Notes: a model not told the origin generated them from the letters alone. A DNA stretch of 64,000 nt from Alcaligenaceae bacterium (GCA_013416445.1 JACCER010000010.1:89593-153592); one strand, 5' to 3'. Positions 33,566 to 43,264 are shown, numbered from the stretch's first letter. Numbers and translations are program-made.

Positions 33566-34315
33566 CTATAAATATTTTTTAAAGCTCCCCGCCGTCAAGT
33601 TCACCGCCAGACCCAGCAATATTGCGCTTGGCAGCAGAATTAATAGCGGGTGCAAGGAAACTGGCATCGCCAGATAAACCACCCAGGGCAGTACAGCCAG
33701 CGGCATCAGCGAGGCTTTGGCGCGGTGGTAGAAGAACCCTGACTCCCGACCAGCACCGAATTTGCGCACGTCACGCCGCACCAGCCCATCGACCAGTCCA
33801 ACGAACGCCGCCAATAGGATCAACGGTAAGGTCAGCACCAGAATCAGCAGCCGTACCAAGAAAGTGAGCGTGGTGAAAGCTGCGGCAATCAGGTAACGCT
33901 CCGACCAAATATAAGCTTGGCTCATGTAGTATCGAAAGTTCTTGTTACCACTTTGACTCGGCGCGCGGGCGCGATCCGCGGTGTGGCTCATCCGTTCATC
34001 CACGCCGGTCTTGACGAAAACCCACTCATAGCCAGTGTCGACCAGTTGGTGTGCGGTACGCCCGGGCTCGCGCACGATGACGCTACGTCTGAAGTGACTC
34101 GACAGGTGGCTCAACTCATACTGCAGCATGGACTGGGAGTGGCGCCAGCCCTGCTCCTTCCAGAACAGGTGCATGCCCACGCATTCGACCACGATGGAGA
34201 TCAACAGTGATCCGATCAACACACCGAAGAGGCGAAACGGAAAGCCAATGAGGCTCGCGATTAATCCCTGACGGCGGTTCTGCTGTTGCTGTGTCGTGGA
34301 CGCTGCATCGCTCAT
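33566..34315 (-). CDS. PFL_4697-family ICE membrane protein
   Basis: Protein of 249 residues with four hydrophobic segments (about 27-47, 141-175 as two, and 207-240). The motifs YMSQAYIWSERYLIAAAFTTLTFLVRLL and KASLMPLAVLPWVVYLAMP fit the family encoded just after TraD in these ICEs. Function unknown; probably a coupling-protein partner. It overlaps traD by 4 bases. Confidence 0.82.
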   Translation of the reverse strand: MSDAASTTQQQQNRRQGLIASLIGFPFRLFGVLIGSLLISIVVECVGMHLFWKEQGWRHSQSMLQYELSHLSSHFRRSVIVREPGRTAHQLVDTGYEWVFVKTGVDERMSHTADRARAPSQSGNKNFRYYMSQAYIWSERYLIAAAFTTLTFLVRLLILVLTLPLILLAAFVGLVDGLVRRDVRKFGAGRESGFFYHRAKASLMPLAVLPWVVYLAMPVSLHPLLILLPSAILLGLAVNLTAGSFKKYL

Positions 34316-36486
34316 GGCGCCGCCTCATCGTAGCCGGCATCGCGGTTTGCCGCATCCACGGGCTCGTCGTCGAGCAGCGTATCGGGCAGGGATTGCTCCT
34401 GCAGCCCAGGAACGCCCTGATTTTCCCACCACTGGCCGGTTTCTGTGTAGCTCTGGCGCATGTACTGGGCAAGCTGCTGCAGGTCCTGCGGCATGTTCTC
34501 GTCCGGATCAGGGGCAGGCAGCGGCATGCGAACCTTCCACAGTGCGCCGCCCTGCATCAACGCGAAGCACTGGCCTTTGGGCAATTGAACGATATGTGCG
34601 GGTTCGATCATCGGCACACTGGTCATGCTGATGCGGTCCTGGGTATTGCTGGTAAAGTCAGTTTTACCGTGAATGTCCGAGCTGTCAGTAGCGCCGCTCA
34701 CGACCGTCGTGGTGTAGACCTCGACCTTGGGCAGTTGCTTGGTCAGTAGCTCAGCCGTGGCGGTCTCGCGCACGCGCAGCATGAATAGATTGTTGAAGTT
34801 GCCGATGACTTGGCCTGCCTTGGCGCGATTTCCAAGACGCGCTTCAATGTCAGAGAGAGTCTGGGTGTAGGCGGTGACCTGAATGCCTGCCCCACCCCCT
34901 TTGTTGATCATCGGGATGAATTCATCGCCCATGAGCTCGTTGAATTCGTCCGCATGCAGATTGATCGGCACTTTCTGGTCGGCACGGGCATCGGGCAGGC
35001 CATCGTCGATGCCGAACTTGTAGATGTGCCCCGCCACCGATACCAGGTCGGAAAACATCGAATTACCGACTGCGGCGGCGACCTCAGCGTCCGAGAGTGC
35101 ATCCAGGCCCACATAGACCACCGCCCGCTTGCGGATAATTTGCATCCAGTCGAAGATTGGCCTGGGATCGTTCAGGTCCGAGTAGTTTGGCGCGAGTAGT
35201 TGAGCGATCTTGCCGCTGGTGAGCTTTTCCAGCAGCGGTAAGAGGCTTGCCACGATCTTGTCGAAATACGTTTTGTCGTAGCGAACGGCGCTACGCAGAC
35301 CATCCAGTACCGGGTCGTAGTTGCGCGCTTGGCTCAGGTACTGCTCCAGCGCGACCACTCGCTTCTCGCGCCCGATCATGTTTCTGGGGATGTTCTTGTC
35401 GTTTAGTCGTGCTTCAAGTTGAACGATGACCTCCCAAGCTTTGGGCTCAGTCTGAGCGAAATAATGCTGGGCATACTCGATGAACAGCGCATCGATGTTG
35501 ACCACGTGCCGTTGGATCAACAGATAATCCGGGCGCTGCCCCAGTTCAATCAGCGCACGGGCGACGATGTTCACGAAGCGCCAAGCAAATTCCCGGAACG
35601 CCGCTGAGTTGCCCTCGCCCGAGAGTTGGCCGGCGATGCGGGTGGCCACTTCGGAAATACGCCCAAACCGGCCAACCGCGTTGTAACGGGCGGATATGTC
35701 CGGCCAACCTAGATGAAACACATAAAACTCACCTTCTCGCCCGGCGCGTTTGGCCTCTACGTACATTCGTTTGAGCAAATCGGCATCGCCCTTCGGGTCG
35801 AAGACAATGACGACCTCATGCTCACCCGCGTGGTTCTTGCGTCGAATATCCTGGGTGATAAAAAGCTCGGCCAGCCGCGTTTTACCCACCCGTGTGGTGC
35901 CCAGCACCAACGAATGGCCGACGCGTTCCCCTAACGGCAAACTAACATCGATCTCATGCGGCTCGATGCCATGCAGCCGCGGCAAACCGCCGACCGGCGG
36001 CAGTGGGCGCACTGGATTCAATGGCACGTCCCATGCCGTAAGCTGCGCCAAATGAGATAAGGGAAATGGCGCGAACTCCAAACGTTCTTCCAAGCGCCGC
36101 GCCAATCGATACGCCGAAGTCAGCTCGACGTAGCGGCGAAAATCAGGCCGATAGGTTTGCGTAAGCCGATGCGTATGCTTCTGTTCCCACAAAAAGCCCT
36201 TGCCGATGAACAGCCGCTGCTGGCTGACTGGCACATCGCGGCTGATCATCGCATAACGCGGCAGGCGGCGAATGTTGCGGCGGTAGCGCAGGATGGCCTG
36301 GGCCTGTCGAAAACGAATTACACCGAAGACAGAAAACGCTAAGGCGCTACCGATCCCCAGGCTGGGATTCAGCGCGAGCGACCACGGGGCCACCACGCAC
36401 AGAATCGCAGCGCCGGCACACACCGCCACGGTGTATAGCTCCACGGCGGGGCGCAGCAATACCTCGACCGGCTGGGTCTGCGCCAT
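34312..36486 (-). CDS. traD: TraD coupling protein, SXT/TOL subfamily
   Basis: Protein of 724 residues with two N-terminal membrane helices (about 18-38 and 42-58), Walker A GTTRVGKT (196-203), Walker B VVIVFDPKGDADL (226-238) and a C-terminal acidic tail. It links the relaxase-DNA complex to the secretion channel and pumps DNA through it. The motif INLHADEFNELMGDEFIPMINKGG is typical. It starts 4 bases after the PFL_4695-type gene. Confidence 0.94.
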   Translation of the reverse strand: MAQTQPVEVLLRPAVELYTVAVCAGAAILCVVAPWSLALNPSLGIGSALAFSVFGVIRFRQAQAILRYRRNIRRLPRYAMISRDVPVSQQRLFIGKGFLWEQKHTHRLTQTYRPDFRRYVELTSAYRLARRLEERLEFAPFPLSHLAQLTAWDVPLNPVRPLPPVGGLPRLHGIEPHEIDVSLPLGERVGHSLVLGTTRVGKTRLAELFITQDIRRKNHAGEHEVVIVFDPKGDADLLKRMYVEAKRAGREGEFYVFHLGWPDISARYNAVGRFGRISEVATRIAGQLSGEGNSAAFREFAWRFVNIVARALIELGQRPDYLLIQRHVVNIDALFIEYAQHYFAQTEPKAWEVIVQLEARLNDKNIPRNMIGREKRVVALEQYLSQARNYDPVLDGLRSAVRYDKTYFDKIVASLLPLLEKLTSGKIAQLLAPNYSDLNDPRPIFDWMQIIRKRAVVYVGLDALSDAEVAAAVGNSMFSDLVSVAGHIYKFGIDDGLPDARADQKVPINLHADEFNELMGDEFIPMINKGGGAGIQVTAYTQTLSDIEARLGNRAKAGQVIGNFNNLFMLRVRETATAELLTKQLPKVEVYTTTVVSGATDSSDIHGKTDFTSNTQDRISMTSVPMIEPAHIVQLPKGQCFALMQGGALWKVRMPLPAPDPDENMPQDLQQLAQYMRQSYTETGQWWENQGVPGLQEQSLPDTLLDDEPVDAANRDAGYDEAAP

Positions 36487-36490
36487 GGCA

Positions 36491-37033
36491 TCATTGCTCG
36501 ATGCCAGTGGCCGTAATCAATGCGGGATAGTGGCGCAGACCCAGCCGGTCCGCCAGATCGTCAGCCGATACGGGCCAGAGCTGCAGGCCGGGAGCCAGCG
36601 CCCTCAAGCGTTCCAGTCCCTGCATCGTCTCGACATTGACCACCAGACCAGCCGCGTTGCGCTCATGCAGATTTGCCGCATGGCGGCGCAGCCAGGCATG
36701 CGAAGTCTCATCGTCGCCAATTAGGAAGAACGGTTGTAGGCCCGGTGCCTCAATCACCCGACGCACGACCGCGCCCGGTGTGAGCTTCGCGCTACGCACG
36801 GGTAGCATCTGGGCTTCACCGTCGATGGTTGAAGGCATCTGGGGAATGGGAACAGGTGGACGCTGTACGCCGTTGGTGCGCGGCTGCAGGTTGAGCGCTT
36901 CGTAGTACGGTAACGCCGATACGCCACCGCGATCGTCCACCACAATCAGCGGTTCTGCCGCTTGCAGGGCTGACAAAGGTGCAGCGGCGATCAGGGCGGA
37001 CAGGCCGAGCACGGCCAAAGAGTAGGATCTCAT
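36491..37033 (-). CDS. PFL_4695-family ICE protein
   Basis: Protein of 180 residues with a signal peptide (about 1-25) and the family motif VVDDRGGVSALPYYEALN. The C-terminal half has a compact alpha/beta look (AAGLVVNVETMQGLERLRAL). It is encoded between the transglycosylase and TraD, overlapping the former by 4 bases. Periplasmic; exact role unknown. Confidence 0.83.
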   Translation of the reverse strand: MRSYSLAVLGLSALIAAAPLSALQAAEPLIVVDDRGGVSALPYYEALNLQPRTNGVQRPPVPIPQMPSTIDGEAQMLPVRSAKLTPGAVVRRVIEAPGLQPFFLIGDDETSHAWLRRHAANLHERNAAGLVVNVETMQGLERLRALAPGLQLWPVSADDLADRLGLRHYPALITATGIEQ

Positions 37034-37620
37034 CGTGAAGTCTCCTGATGGGTGGCGCGTGGCACGCCGGACGAACCCTGCACACGGTTCAAATGCTGGG
37101 AAACGCTACGTCGGTAGCGCGCCGCTGGCTCTCCGCCTGCCGGACGGTGGTAACGACCCATTGCCAACAGCCAATCCTCACCCGGCTTGTACTGCTCACG
37201 CAGAATGGCGGCGGCGATTGCCAAGTTGGCGTAGGGGTCGAGCAGGTCACACGGGCGGCTGTAGCGGTGTTTCTGATAGCCAAGGTTGATTTGCGCGAGG
37301 CCCACATCAACGCGGGTGGGCGCAGCCTCCCTCAGCGCCTGGAGCAGACTGGTACAAGCCTGGGCACGCGTGGCATAACGGTGCGACTGTCCCGCCACAT
37401 TCAGCGACCAGGGCCAGGGGATGAGGCGGTTGTCGCGGCGGATGCCGCTTTCTTGCAGAGCCACGGCAAAGAGCACCGTCGAAGGGATGCCTGCTCGCTG
37501 AGCCGCCAACTGATAGGCGGGAGGGGGAATTTCCTGAGCATGCCCGCTACTGGTGAGCAGGCCAGCCGCCAACAGCAACACCCGCAGGGGCTGCACGGGG
37601 CTTACGGTTGTCGCTGCCAT
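37030..37620 (-). CDS. ICE lytic transglycosylase (SLT domain)
   Basis: Protein of 196 residues with a signal peptide (about 1-28) and a lysozyme-like SLT domain: catalytic Glu57 in FAVALQESGI, then DVGLAQINLGYQ and YANLAIAAAILREQY. It opens the peptidoglycan for assembly of the secretion channel. The start was set at ATG 37620, within the 3' end of the upstream PFL_4693-type gene (19-base overlap). Confidence 0.88.
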   Translation of the reverse strand: MAATTVSPVQPLRVLLLAAGLLTSSGHAQEIPPPAYQLAAQRAGIPSTVLFAVALQESGIRRDNRLIPWPWSLNVAGQSHRYATRAQACTSLLQALREAAPTRVDVGLAQINLGYQKHRYSRPCDLLDPYANLAIAAAILREQYKPGEDWLLAMGRYHRPAGGEPAARYRRSVSQHLNRVQGSSGVPRATHQETSR

Positions 37621-38330
37621 TGCCTGTTCACCTGACGCACGACGGCAGGCAGCTCGCCGGCCAGACCGAGCGACAGCCAACGCCCCCCGTCGTGATTGAG
37701 CGTGATAGTGCCGCTGCGTACCCTGACCGGGTCGATTTGCATGCGTTTGGCCAGATCACGGATGCGTGCATCATCCTGACGGCTACCGACCATGTAAAGG
37801 TCGAACTCAGTGCCCGCCGCCTGCAAACGCTGTACAAGCAAACCGCAGGTTGCGCAATCGTCCTTCACGAAAATCGCCGTGCGCCCACTGCCTGCGATCG
37901 ACATGCCGCCTTGCGTCGCATCGGGCAAATTCACCCGCTGCAAGCCAGGATGCAGCCGCTGCCAAGCGTCATCGTAGGCGCGCTGATAGGCCAGCAACTT
38001 CTCGACGCGGCGTGCTTCAGTCTGTACCTGCAGTTCGGCGTAACGACGGCGCTCTTCATCCGAACGGGCTTCAACGCCCAAGGCCGAAAGCGGATCGAGA
38101 TTAGGCGAATAGATCCCCAGCGGGCCATCCATCAGTTCCTCGTAGCGTGTCCACTCGTCTGTGCGCAATCCCCAGTCCTGTGCCAGGCGTTCGTCGCGGC
38201 TTTGTTCAATCTGACTTTGACCGGTGCGTGATGGCTGCATGATGGCATCTTGCTGGAAAGCGGGCTGTGCCGACACCCACGGGGGCAATCCTGCGAACAG
38301 GGCAAGTGCCAAGGCGATCTGTGGTTTCAT
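37602..38330 (-). CDS. PFL_4693-family ICE protein
   Basis: Protein of 242 residues with a signal peptide (about 1-21) and the motif QDWGLRTDEWTRYEELMDG, then LDPLSALGVEARSDEERRRYA. The C-terminal part resembles a thioredoxin-like fold with a single CXXC (DCATCGLL). It may handle disulfides of transfer proteins. An in-frame TTG start 18 bases earlier would be less likely to give this signal peptide. Confidence 0.83.
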   Translation of the reverse strand: MKPQIALALALFAGLPPWVSAQPAFQQDAIMQPSRTGQSQIEQSRDERLAQDWGLRTDEWTRYEELMDGPLGIYSPNLDPLSALGVEARSDEERRRYAELQVQTEARRVEKLLAYQRAYDDAWQRLHPGLQRVNLPDATQGGMSIAGSGRTAIFVKDDCATCGLLVQRLQAAGTEFDLYMVGSRQDDARIRDLAKRMQIDPVRVRSGTITLNHDGGRWLSLGLAGELPAVVRQVNRQWQRQP

Positions 38331-38344
38331 GGCTTGGCTCCGGA

Positions 38345-38995
38345 TCAAGGGATGACCAGACGGCGTGTCTGTTTACCGTTTTGGAACACGGCGGTGTTCG
38401 CCTCGATGGCCTGCAGTCGCCACTGCCCCACCGTCTCGCCGGGTAGAATCACCTGAATCTTGTCCGCCGTCAGTTCACCCTTTACAGGCGCGACAGAAAC
38501 GCTACGCTGCCCGGCCCGCATTTCCGAGGCCACGACGCGAAACGGAAACGGGGCTTGCCGCGCAGTCGCAGCCGCAGGCATGGCGGGTTCGGTTAGTGGT
38601 GGCGGCACTATCGGAGCGGGTTGCGAGCGGGTTTTGAGCTGCTCGACCTCTAAACGTAGTGCCTGTAGCGCTTCTGCGGCTGAACGGTCGGCCAGCGTCT
38701 GCTCCATTCGGGTAAGACGTGTCTCCAAGCGTTGGCGCGTCTCGTGCAGTACGGCAACGGTAGCGGATTCGGGCTGGGTTTCTAGGGCTTGTAGGCTGTC
38801 GGTCAATTCAGTGATCCGGGCCTCCAGCACCTGAACCTGTCGCAGGATCGAATCGACATGCGCCTGTTCAGCAAGACCTGTCATGCTGCGATACCCAATT
38901 CCAACCAGTATGCTCAGCACGACCAACCAGACCCAAAGTAGAATCTGCAAGCCTACGGTGACCGTGCCGCGCGAAATTCTTTGCACGTTGCTCAT
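38345..38995 (-). CDS. ICE transfer-region coiled-coil membrane protein
   Basis: Protein of 216 residues with one membrane segment (about 15-35), a coiled coil (about 45-125) and a C-terminal beta-rich domain (ADKIQVILPGETVGQWRLQAIEANTA). The layout recalls PilP-like pilus assembly proteins, and it is encoded next to a PilL-like gene. It overlaps that gene by 4 bases. Family name uncertain. Confidence 0.7.
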   Translation of the reverse strand: MSNVQRISRGTVTVGLQILLWVWLVVLSILVGIGYRSMTGLAEQAHVDSILRQVQVLEARITELTDSLQALETQPESATVAVLHETRQRLETRLTRMEQTLADRSAAEALQALRLEVEQLKTRSQPAPIVPPPLTEPAMPAAATARQAPFPFRVVASEMRAGQRSVSVAPVKGELTADKIQVILPGETVGQWRLQAIEANTAVFQNGKQTRRLVIP

Positions 38996-39570
38996 GACCG
39001 GACTCCTGTCACCGTGACGGGAAAGGTCAGTACCGGCTCGCTGACAGGCATGCCACTAGCAGGCTCCTGCTCGATGTCACTGGGGTTGGATCGAACAAAA
39101 CAGATTTGCCGTGCCATGTCGTCAATTTGTAGGTCCCAGGCGGAACCCGCCAGCGTCAGCAACGCATCGCGCAAGGTCATTGGCCCTAAATGCAAATGTG
39201 CCAACGGTAGAGGCAGCGCATAGAGTTCGGTGATTACTGAATCACTTTCACAAAGCTGATAGCCGCTGCGCTTAAGGACATGGCGCAGGCCGTCAGCCAC
39301 CGATGCACGAGCGTCCTCAGGCACGGAAACATCGACAATCTGCAGCAACAGGTCGCGCTGCGCCGCCATCGGAGCAAGCTCAACCAAGGTGTAGCGACCA
39401 TAGCGGAGCACCGGAATGTACTCCGGCTGAGCAGGCTCTGGCACAGAAACGGCTTCTTCAAGGATAGGAACCTCTGTCGGTTCAGCGACGGTCGCGCAGC
39501 CGCTTGCTAGCGCAGCTGTAATCAACAGGCTGCTGCCAAGCAGACGCTTGAGGGGGAGGATGACTGACAT
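38992..39570 (-). CDS. PilL-like conjugative transfer lipoprotein (TIGR03748 type)
   Basis: Protein of 192 residues with a lipobox LASGC (Cys25), then VLRYGRYTLVELAPMAAQRD and a secretin-N-like segment (LRHVLKRSGYQLCES; LTLRDAL-like MTLRDALLTLAGSAWDLQ). It matches the PilL N-domain proteins at the head of this transfer gene set and may act in pilus extrusion. It is first in the minus-strand set that runs to traD. Confidence 0.83.
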   Translation of the reverse strand: MSVILPLKRLLGSSLLITAALASGCATVAEPTEVPILEEAVSVPEPAQPEYIPVLRYGRYTLVELAPMAAQRDLLLQIVDVSVPEDARASVADGLRHVLKRSGYQLCESDSVITELYALPLPLAHLHLGPMTLRDALLTLAGSAWDLQIDDMARQICFVRSNPSDIEQEPASGMPVSEPVLTFPVTVTGVRS

Positions 39571-39777
39571 AGCTCGGCTCTTTGTTGTGATGAACCGATA
39601 CCTTCATTCAGACACGTCGTTGGATCACCAAAGAAAGCGAACTGCGACTAGACCGCTTTACTTTTAAATCTCTCCCAATACATGCTCTTATAAGCAAATA
39701 GCCAAACATTCACAGCTCACTGCGCAAATCGCTCAATTCACGGGCATTACCTTCAATCAATCTAAGGAATATTAAAA
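39571..39777. promoter_or_regulatory. AT-rich divergent promoter region
   Basis: An AT-rich gap between the leftward pilL-like gene and the rightward membrane protein gene. AAGGA sits just before the plus-strand ATG. The AT content differs from the flanking transfer genes and fits the edge of an insertion. No clear -35/-10 pair stands out. Confidence 0.35.
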
Positions 39778-40530
39778 ATGGCGAACAACGAACCAGATCG
39801 AACTAACAGTTCCTCAACTGCTTTGGAAAAAGGACTTGGTGTACTGGACCGATCATGGGACGCTCAATGGGCATTACGATTGATCTGCCTTGTCCTGTTT
39901 CTGGACATGGCCATGATAATGCGCACTGAAAGAGGATTGTGGCAGTGGTTGCCCGAAGATAAGGCTCTTCTGAGCGACGTAGGCTGGATCGCGCTTACCG
40001 TCGTCAGCTTCAGCACAATTTTCGCAATCGTGATGCCCGTGATCCTGACGCTCTTGCAGCAACTCGTTTTTGCATTATGGCACCTTGTTCCCAGCTTTCA
40101 TTTTTTAACGCGGTCAGAGGCACCCTATCGGCGCAGCCTAGGAAATGTGCCTATATACAAGTTCCATGACTTAGCTCTGTCCGAACGAGACGAGTTTCTA
40201 TATCAGTTGTATAAAGCAGAGAGACAGCGAAAGGACGCTATTAGGCGATCAAGAATACGAGATGGAGAATTGACAGCAACGGCGCTCGTAGCCGCATTAG
40301 CTGACTGGTTAATAGCTCATCAGTGGCAAGGCAGCATTGGGGTAATCAGCGGTCTATCGTCATTCTTGGGAGACTATGCGCTATTTGTTCTAACAATCGT
40401 ACTGCTTTCCGGTTTAATCATGCTCAAATGGGCTTGGTTCCCTCCCTATAAGCCGGATGAAATTTACTTCCCACCGTTGGATCGTCAATTACGAGAAGAA
40501 GAGGAAAGGCGGAAAAAAAAGTTGTACTAA
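39778..40530 (+). CDS. Hypothetical membrane protein (cargo)
   Basis: Protein of 250 residues with hydrophobic segments at about 32-47, 65-100 (two) and 180-220 (one or two), plus a strongly charged tail (REEEERRKKKL). No family is recognised. It is plus-strand and AT-richer than the genes around it, lying between pilL-like and SNF2 helicase genes, so it is probably cargo. The start follows AAGGA. It could be a membrane effector or an immunity-type protein, but nothing in the sequence proves it. Confidence 0.6.
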   Translation: MANNEPDRTNSSSTALEKGLGVLDRSWDAQWALRLICLVLFLDMAMIMRTERGLWQWLPEDKALLSDVGWIALTVVSFSTIFAIVMPVILTLLQQLVFALWHLVPSFHFLTRSEAPYRRSLGNVPIYKFHDLALSERDEFLYQLYKAERQRKDAIRRSRIRDGELTATALVAALADWLIAHQWQGSIGVISGLSSFLGDYALFVLTIVLLSGLIMLKWAWFPPYKPDEIYFPPLDRQLREEEERRKKKLY

Positions 40531-40537
40531 AAATAAT

Positions 40538-40557
40538 GGCGGCCCGAATGGGCCGCC
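40538..40557 (-). terminator. Terminator of the helicase gene
   Basis: GGCGGCCC (40538-40545) pairs with GGGCCGCC (40550-40557) around a 4-base loop. On the minus strand the hairpin is followed by a T-rich stretch (ATTATTTTT), so it ends helicase transcripts. It may also catch plus-strand transcripts of the membrane protein gene. Confidence 0.8.
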
Positions 40558-40570
40558 GATAAAGAAAAAA

Positions 40571-42847
40571 TCAGGCCGCAACAAGCTGCCTGGCCAATGC
40601 TACTTCGACGGAATCACCGTCCGGATTCAGCACATCGAGCCCAGACTCGGGCACGTCTCCCGACGTGCTTTGTGAGACCAGGATCTTCTTGGCCATGAGA
40701 GACAGGCACGTCATCTGCGATGTCGCTGCATAGCCCAGATAGATCACGCGTACCGCTTGCTGTTGACCGATACGCCATGAGCGGCGCGCGGCCTGCTGCA
40801 GCGTGTAGACGTTGTAGCCCGATTGCATGAATACAATCGTGGGGAACTCCAGAAGGTCCAGCCCCGTCTTGACCAGCTCAGGATTGGTAATGAGGACATC
40901 GATGCCCCGATCCAGCTGCTCGGCAATCCAGTCTTCTCGGCGGCTGGCTTCCACGCTTGCGCGCAGTATCGCCACCTTGAAACCTTCCTGCTCCAGCAAC
41001 ATCTTCAGACGCGAGGTGGTATCGCGCGTGCCGGTGTAGACAGAATAGACCAGAGTCTTTCGACCTGCGGTTTTTTCCTCGCGGCAGATGCTGATCAACT
41101 CCCGCTCTTTGGGCATGATTTCCAGTTCGTTAAACTGAACCGGTGTGAAAGCCAACATCTCACGGGTACGCGGATGACGAACGGTTTCCGCTCTAAAGCA
41201 GCAGTCGGACCACGCCAGCAGCACGTTAAGTACAACACCCAGCAACGTGGTATCCCGCTTGCGCAGGGCTTCCTTGAGTGCCGAAGTCAGATTTGCAGCC
41301 AGACTGCTGTAGGTATTGCCTTGTTCGGCATCCATCTCGACTTCCCGAAACTCCTCAACATACGGCGGCAGGATGCCCCCCATGTCGCGAAGTTTTAGGA
41401 ATATCGTATACGGCAGGACACAACGCAGCACACCCTTCGGACCAAAACCCGGCGCTTTGACCGTTCGGACTGTCACTTTGCTGCCCTTGGCGGTCTTGTG
41501 GGCAGGCCCATCGGACTCGGAGAATATGTCCTTCAGAACACCATGGTCTCGCATGAATGCCATCGCGGCCGAACTCATGCTGCCGCTGCTGCTCGGACGG
41601 TAACCGTCTTCGATCATCCTCCCAGGCAATGCCCGGAATAGAAGGTGAAAAAGGTCATCGGCGTAGCCGCCCATGAGCGTGCCGGTCAACAGCACCGTCT
41701 TGCGGACCTTGGCCGCAATCACCCCCATCGCCTGGCCTTGTGCCGAGCCGCCCGTCTTATACTCATGCGCCTCGTCAGCGATAAGTAAGTCGAACGTGCC
41801 CTGCGGCAAGTAGCGTTTGACATATTCGGAGGCCTGATAGCCGCCTTCACCAAAACCGAACTCCATACTGGACATCGCGCGCTCCATCCGTTGCGCTTGC
41901 CGGTCGGAAAAAACCAACTCCCCCCGGTCGTCCATCAGATTGATGAAATTGTGCAGGTTGTCACCCAGCATTGAGGCCAGGAAGCTGTCACCGAATATTT
42001 TCATCAGTTTCTGAGCGGTGGCTTCACCGATGGTTGGAATACGCTTTAAGGCGCGTAGCACGGCAGAAGATTGGTCACTACCGGACAATGCTCTAGGACG
42101 CATCAACGTCCAGAGCGCTTCGGTGCAGACATTGCACTTTCGACGGGTTTCCTCGGCTTCCAGCTCCAAGGCATGGATCGGTTCACCATCCAGATCGGTG
42201 ACCGTTGTCCCGCAGCGCGGGCAGGCGCCAACCTCGCCGTGAAGCGTTCGCTTGCGCATAAATGCCGGTTTCCAGTGAAAACCCATGCGCATGCGCACGC
42301 GACCGATAATGAAAAACTCCTGACCCGTCGGCTCCGCACCCAACTGTTCGCGCAGCTTGATGAGCTTGAGCAAGGTATCGGGGCCGTTGAGCACCCATAC
42401 CTTGGCGCCCACTACGGTTTCCAGAATTTCCCTGCGCCACTTGTAAACCAGGTGCGGTGGGCTCAGTACCAACGTGCGTCGATAGCCTTCCGCATTGAGA
42501 ACGGCTGCCAGCGCGATGCCGACAATGGTCTTGCCGGTGCCCATCTCTCCATTGATAATTGCGGCGCGTTCGCCTTGATTAACCAATAACTCCGCTGCCG
42601 CATGCACCACTTCGGCCTGGGCTGGGAATAGTTGACGTTTGAGACGTGCGAGCACCAACTGGCGCTCCGGCCGGGGCGTACCGTCATAGACAGGCGGGTT
42701 GGCCCGATTCAGGGAGTCTAGCAGTTCGTCGCCAAACTCCTCAACAAAGTCCTGCAAGCTGAACGACAGTTCCGACTCTGCGGCATCTGCCAGTTCGTCG
42801 GCGTGGATAGTTTGTGAGACAGCCGTCGCTTCGAGTTGAGTATTCAT
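40571..42847 (-). CDS. SNF2-family DEAH helicase with zinc ribbon
   Basis: Protein of 758 residues. Walker A is GEMGTGKT (100-107), the DEAH box is at 358-361 (IADEAHEYK), and motif VI is QAARRSWRIGQ near the C-terminus. Between the two RecA lobes lies an insertion with a zinc-ribbon pattern (CPRC 209-212, CNVC 238-241). It is a DNA translocase of unknown target. With the adjacent methylase it recalls a split version of methylase-helicase proteins used against restriction (DarB-like). The hairpin leader at 42882-42911 precedes it. Confidence 0.85.
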   Translation of the reverse strand: MNTQLEATAVSQTIHADELADAAESELSFSLQDFVEEFGDELLDSLNRANPPVYDGTPRPERQLVLARLKRQLFPAQAEVVHAAAELLVNQGERAAIINGEMGTGKTIVGIALAAVLNAEGYRRTLVLSPPHLVYKWRREILETVVGAKVWVLNGPDTLLKLIKLREQLGAEPTGQEFFIIGRVRMRMGFHWKPAFMRKRTLHGEVGACPRCGTTVTDLDGEPIHALELEAEETRRKCNVCTEALWTLMRPRALSGSDQSSAVLRALKRIPTIGEATAQKLMKIFGDSFLASMLGDNLHNFINLMDDRGELVFSDRQAQRMERAMSSMEFGFGEGGYQASEYVKRYLPQGTFDLLIADEAHEYKTGGSAQGQAMGVIAAKVRKTVLLTGTLMGGYADDLFHLLFRALPGRMIEDGYRPSSSGSMSSAAMAFMRDHGVLKDIFSESDGPAHKTAKGSKVTVRTVKAPGFGPKGVLRCVLPYTIFLKLRDMGGILPPYVEEFREVEMDAEQGNTYSSLAANLTSALKEALRKRDTTLLGVVLNVLLAWSDCCFRAETVRHPRTREMLAFTPVQFNELEIMPKERELISICREEKTAGRKTLVYSVYTGTRDTTSRLKMLLEQEGFKVAILRASVEASRREDWIAEQLDRGIDVLITNPELVKTGLDLLEFPTIVFMQSGYNVYTLQQAARRSWRIGQQQAVRVIYLGYAATSQMTCLSLMAKKILVSQSTSGDVPESGLDVLNPDGDSVEVALARQLVAA

Positions 42848-42881
42848 AGTGGTACTCCAGAAAAGAATGGGGCACGCACCT

Positions 42882-42911
42882 CCCCAAGGGGCAGTGACAT
42901 GACCCTTGGGG
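42882..42911 (-). promoter_or_regulatory. Leader hairpin upstream of the helicase gene
   Basis: CCCCAAGGG (42882-42890) pairs with CCCTTGGGG (42903-42911). It lies 35 bases before the helicase ATG and is one of the clearest of the recurring leader hairpins. Confidence 0.55.
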
Positions 42912-42952
42912 GATAAAAGGTAGATAGCGGCCGGAGGCCACCGTGGGAGGAA

Positions 42953-43264
42953 TCAGTATTCGCTGGGCAGGAGCAGCGTGGTCACGCTACGATCCCATTC
43001 AGTAATGATCCAGATTTTCAGGTCGGGTGCGACCTGGTAGGAAGAAAACAGGCGATCCTGCCCCGATGCCAGTGCGACATCGTTCAGTTCACGATCGCCT
43101 TCATCAAGATCGCCCCAGTCGCCGCCGAGGTGGCGGCGTAGGTACATAGTGGGGTTGAGCAGGCCCTGCTGGACCAGTGCATCAACACCGGCCGTAAAAA
43201 TCAACTGGCCGGACGAAAAACGCATGTTCGGTACCATGCTAATGAATAGTGCTTCGGTTGCCAT
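42953..43264 (-). CDS. Small conserved ICE protein beside methylase
   Basis: Protein of 103 residues (MATEALFISMVPNMRFSSGQ...). It ends in a beta-rich segment (KIWIITEWDRSVTTLLLP). Genes of this kind are found between the methylase and helicase genes in related ICEs, often called plasmid-related protein. No motif suggests a reaction. The start was chosen at the ATG after a purine-rich site; the longer frame runs through the leader. Confidence 0.65.
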   Translation of the reverse strand: MATEALFISMVPNMRFSSGQLIFTAGVDALVQQGLLNPTMYLRRHLGGDWGDLDEGDRELNDVALASGQDRLFSSYQVAPDLKIWIITEWDRSVTTLLLPSEY

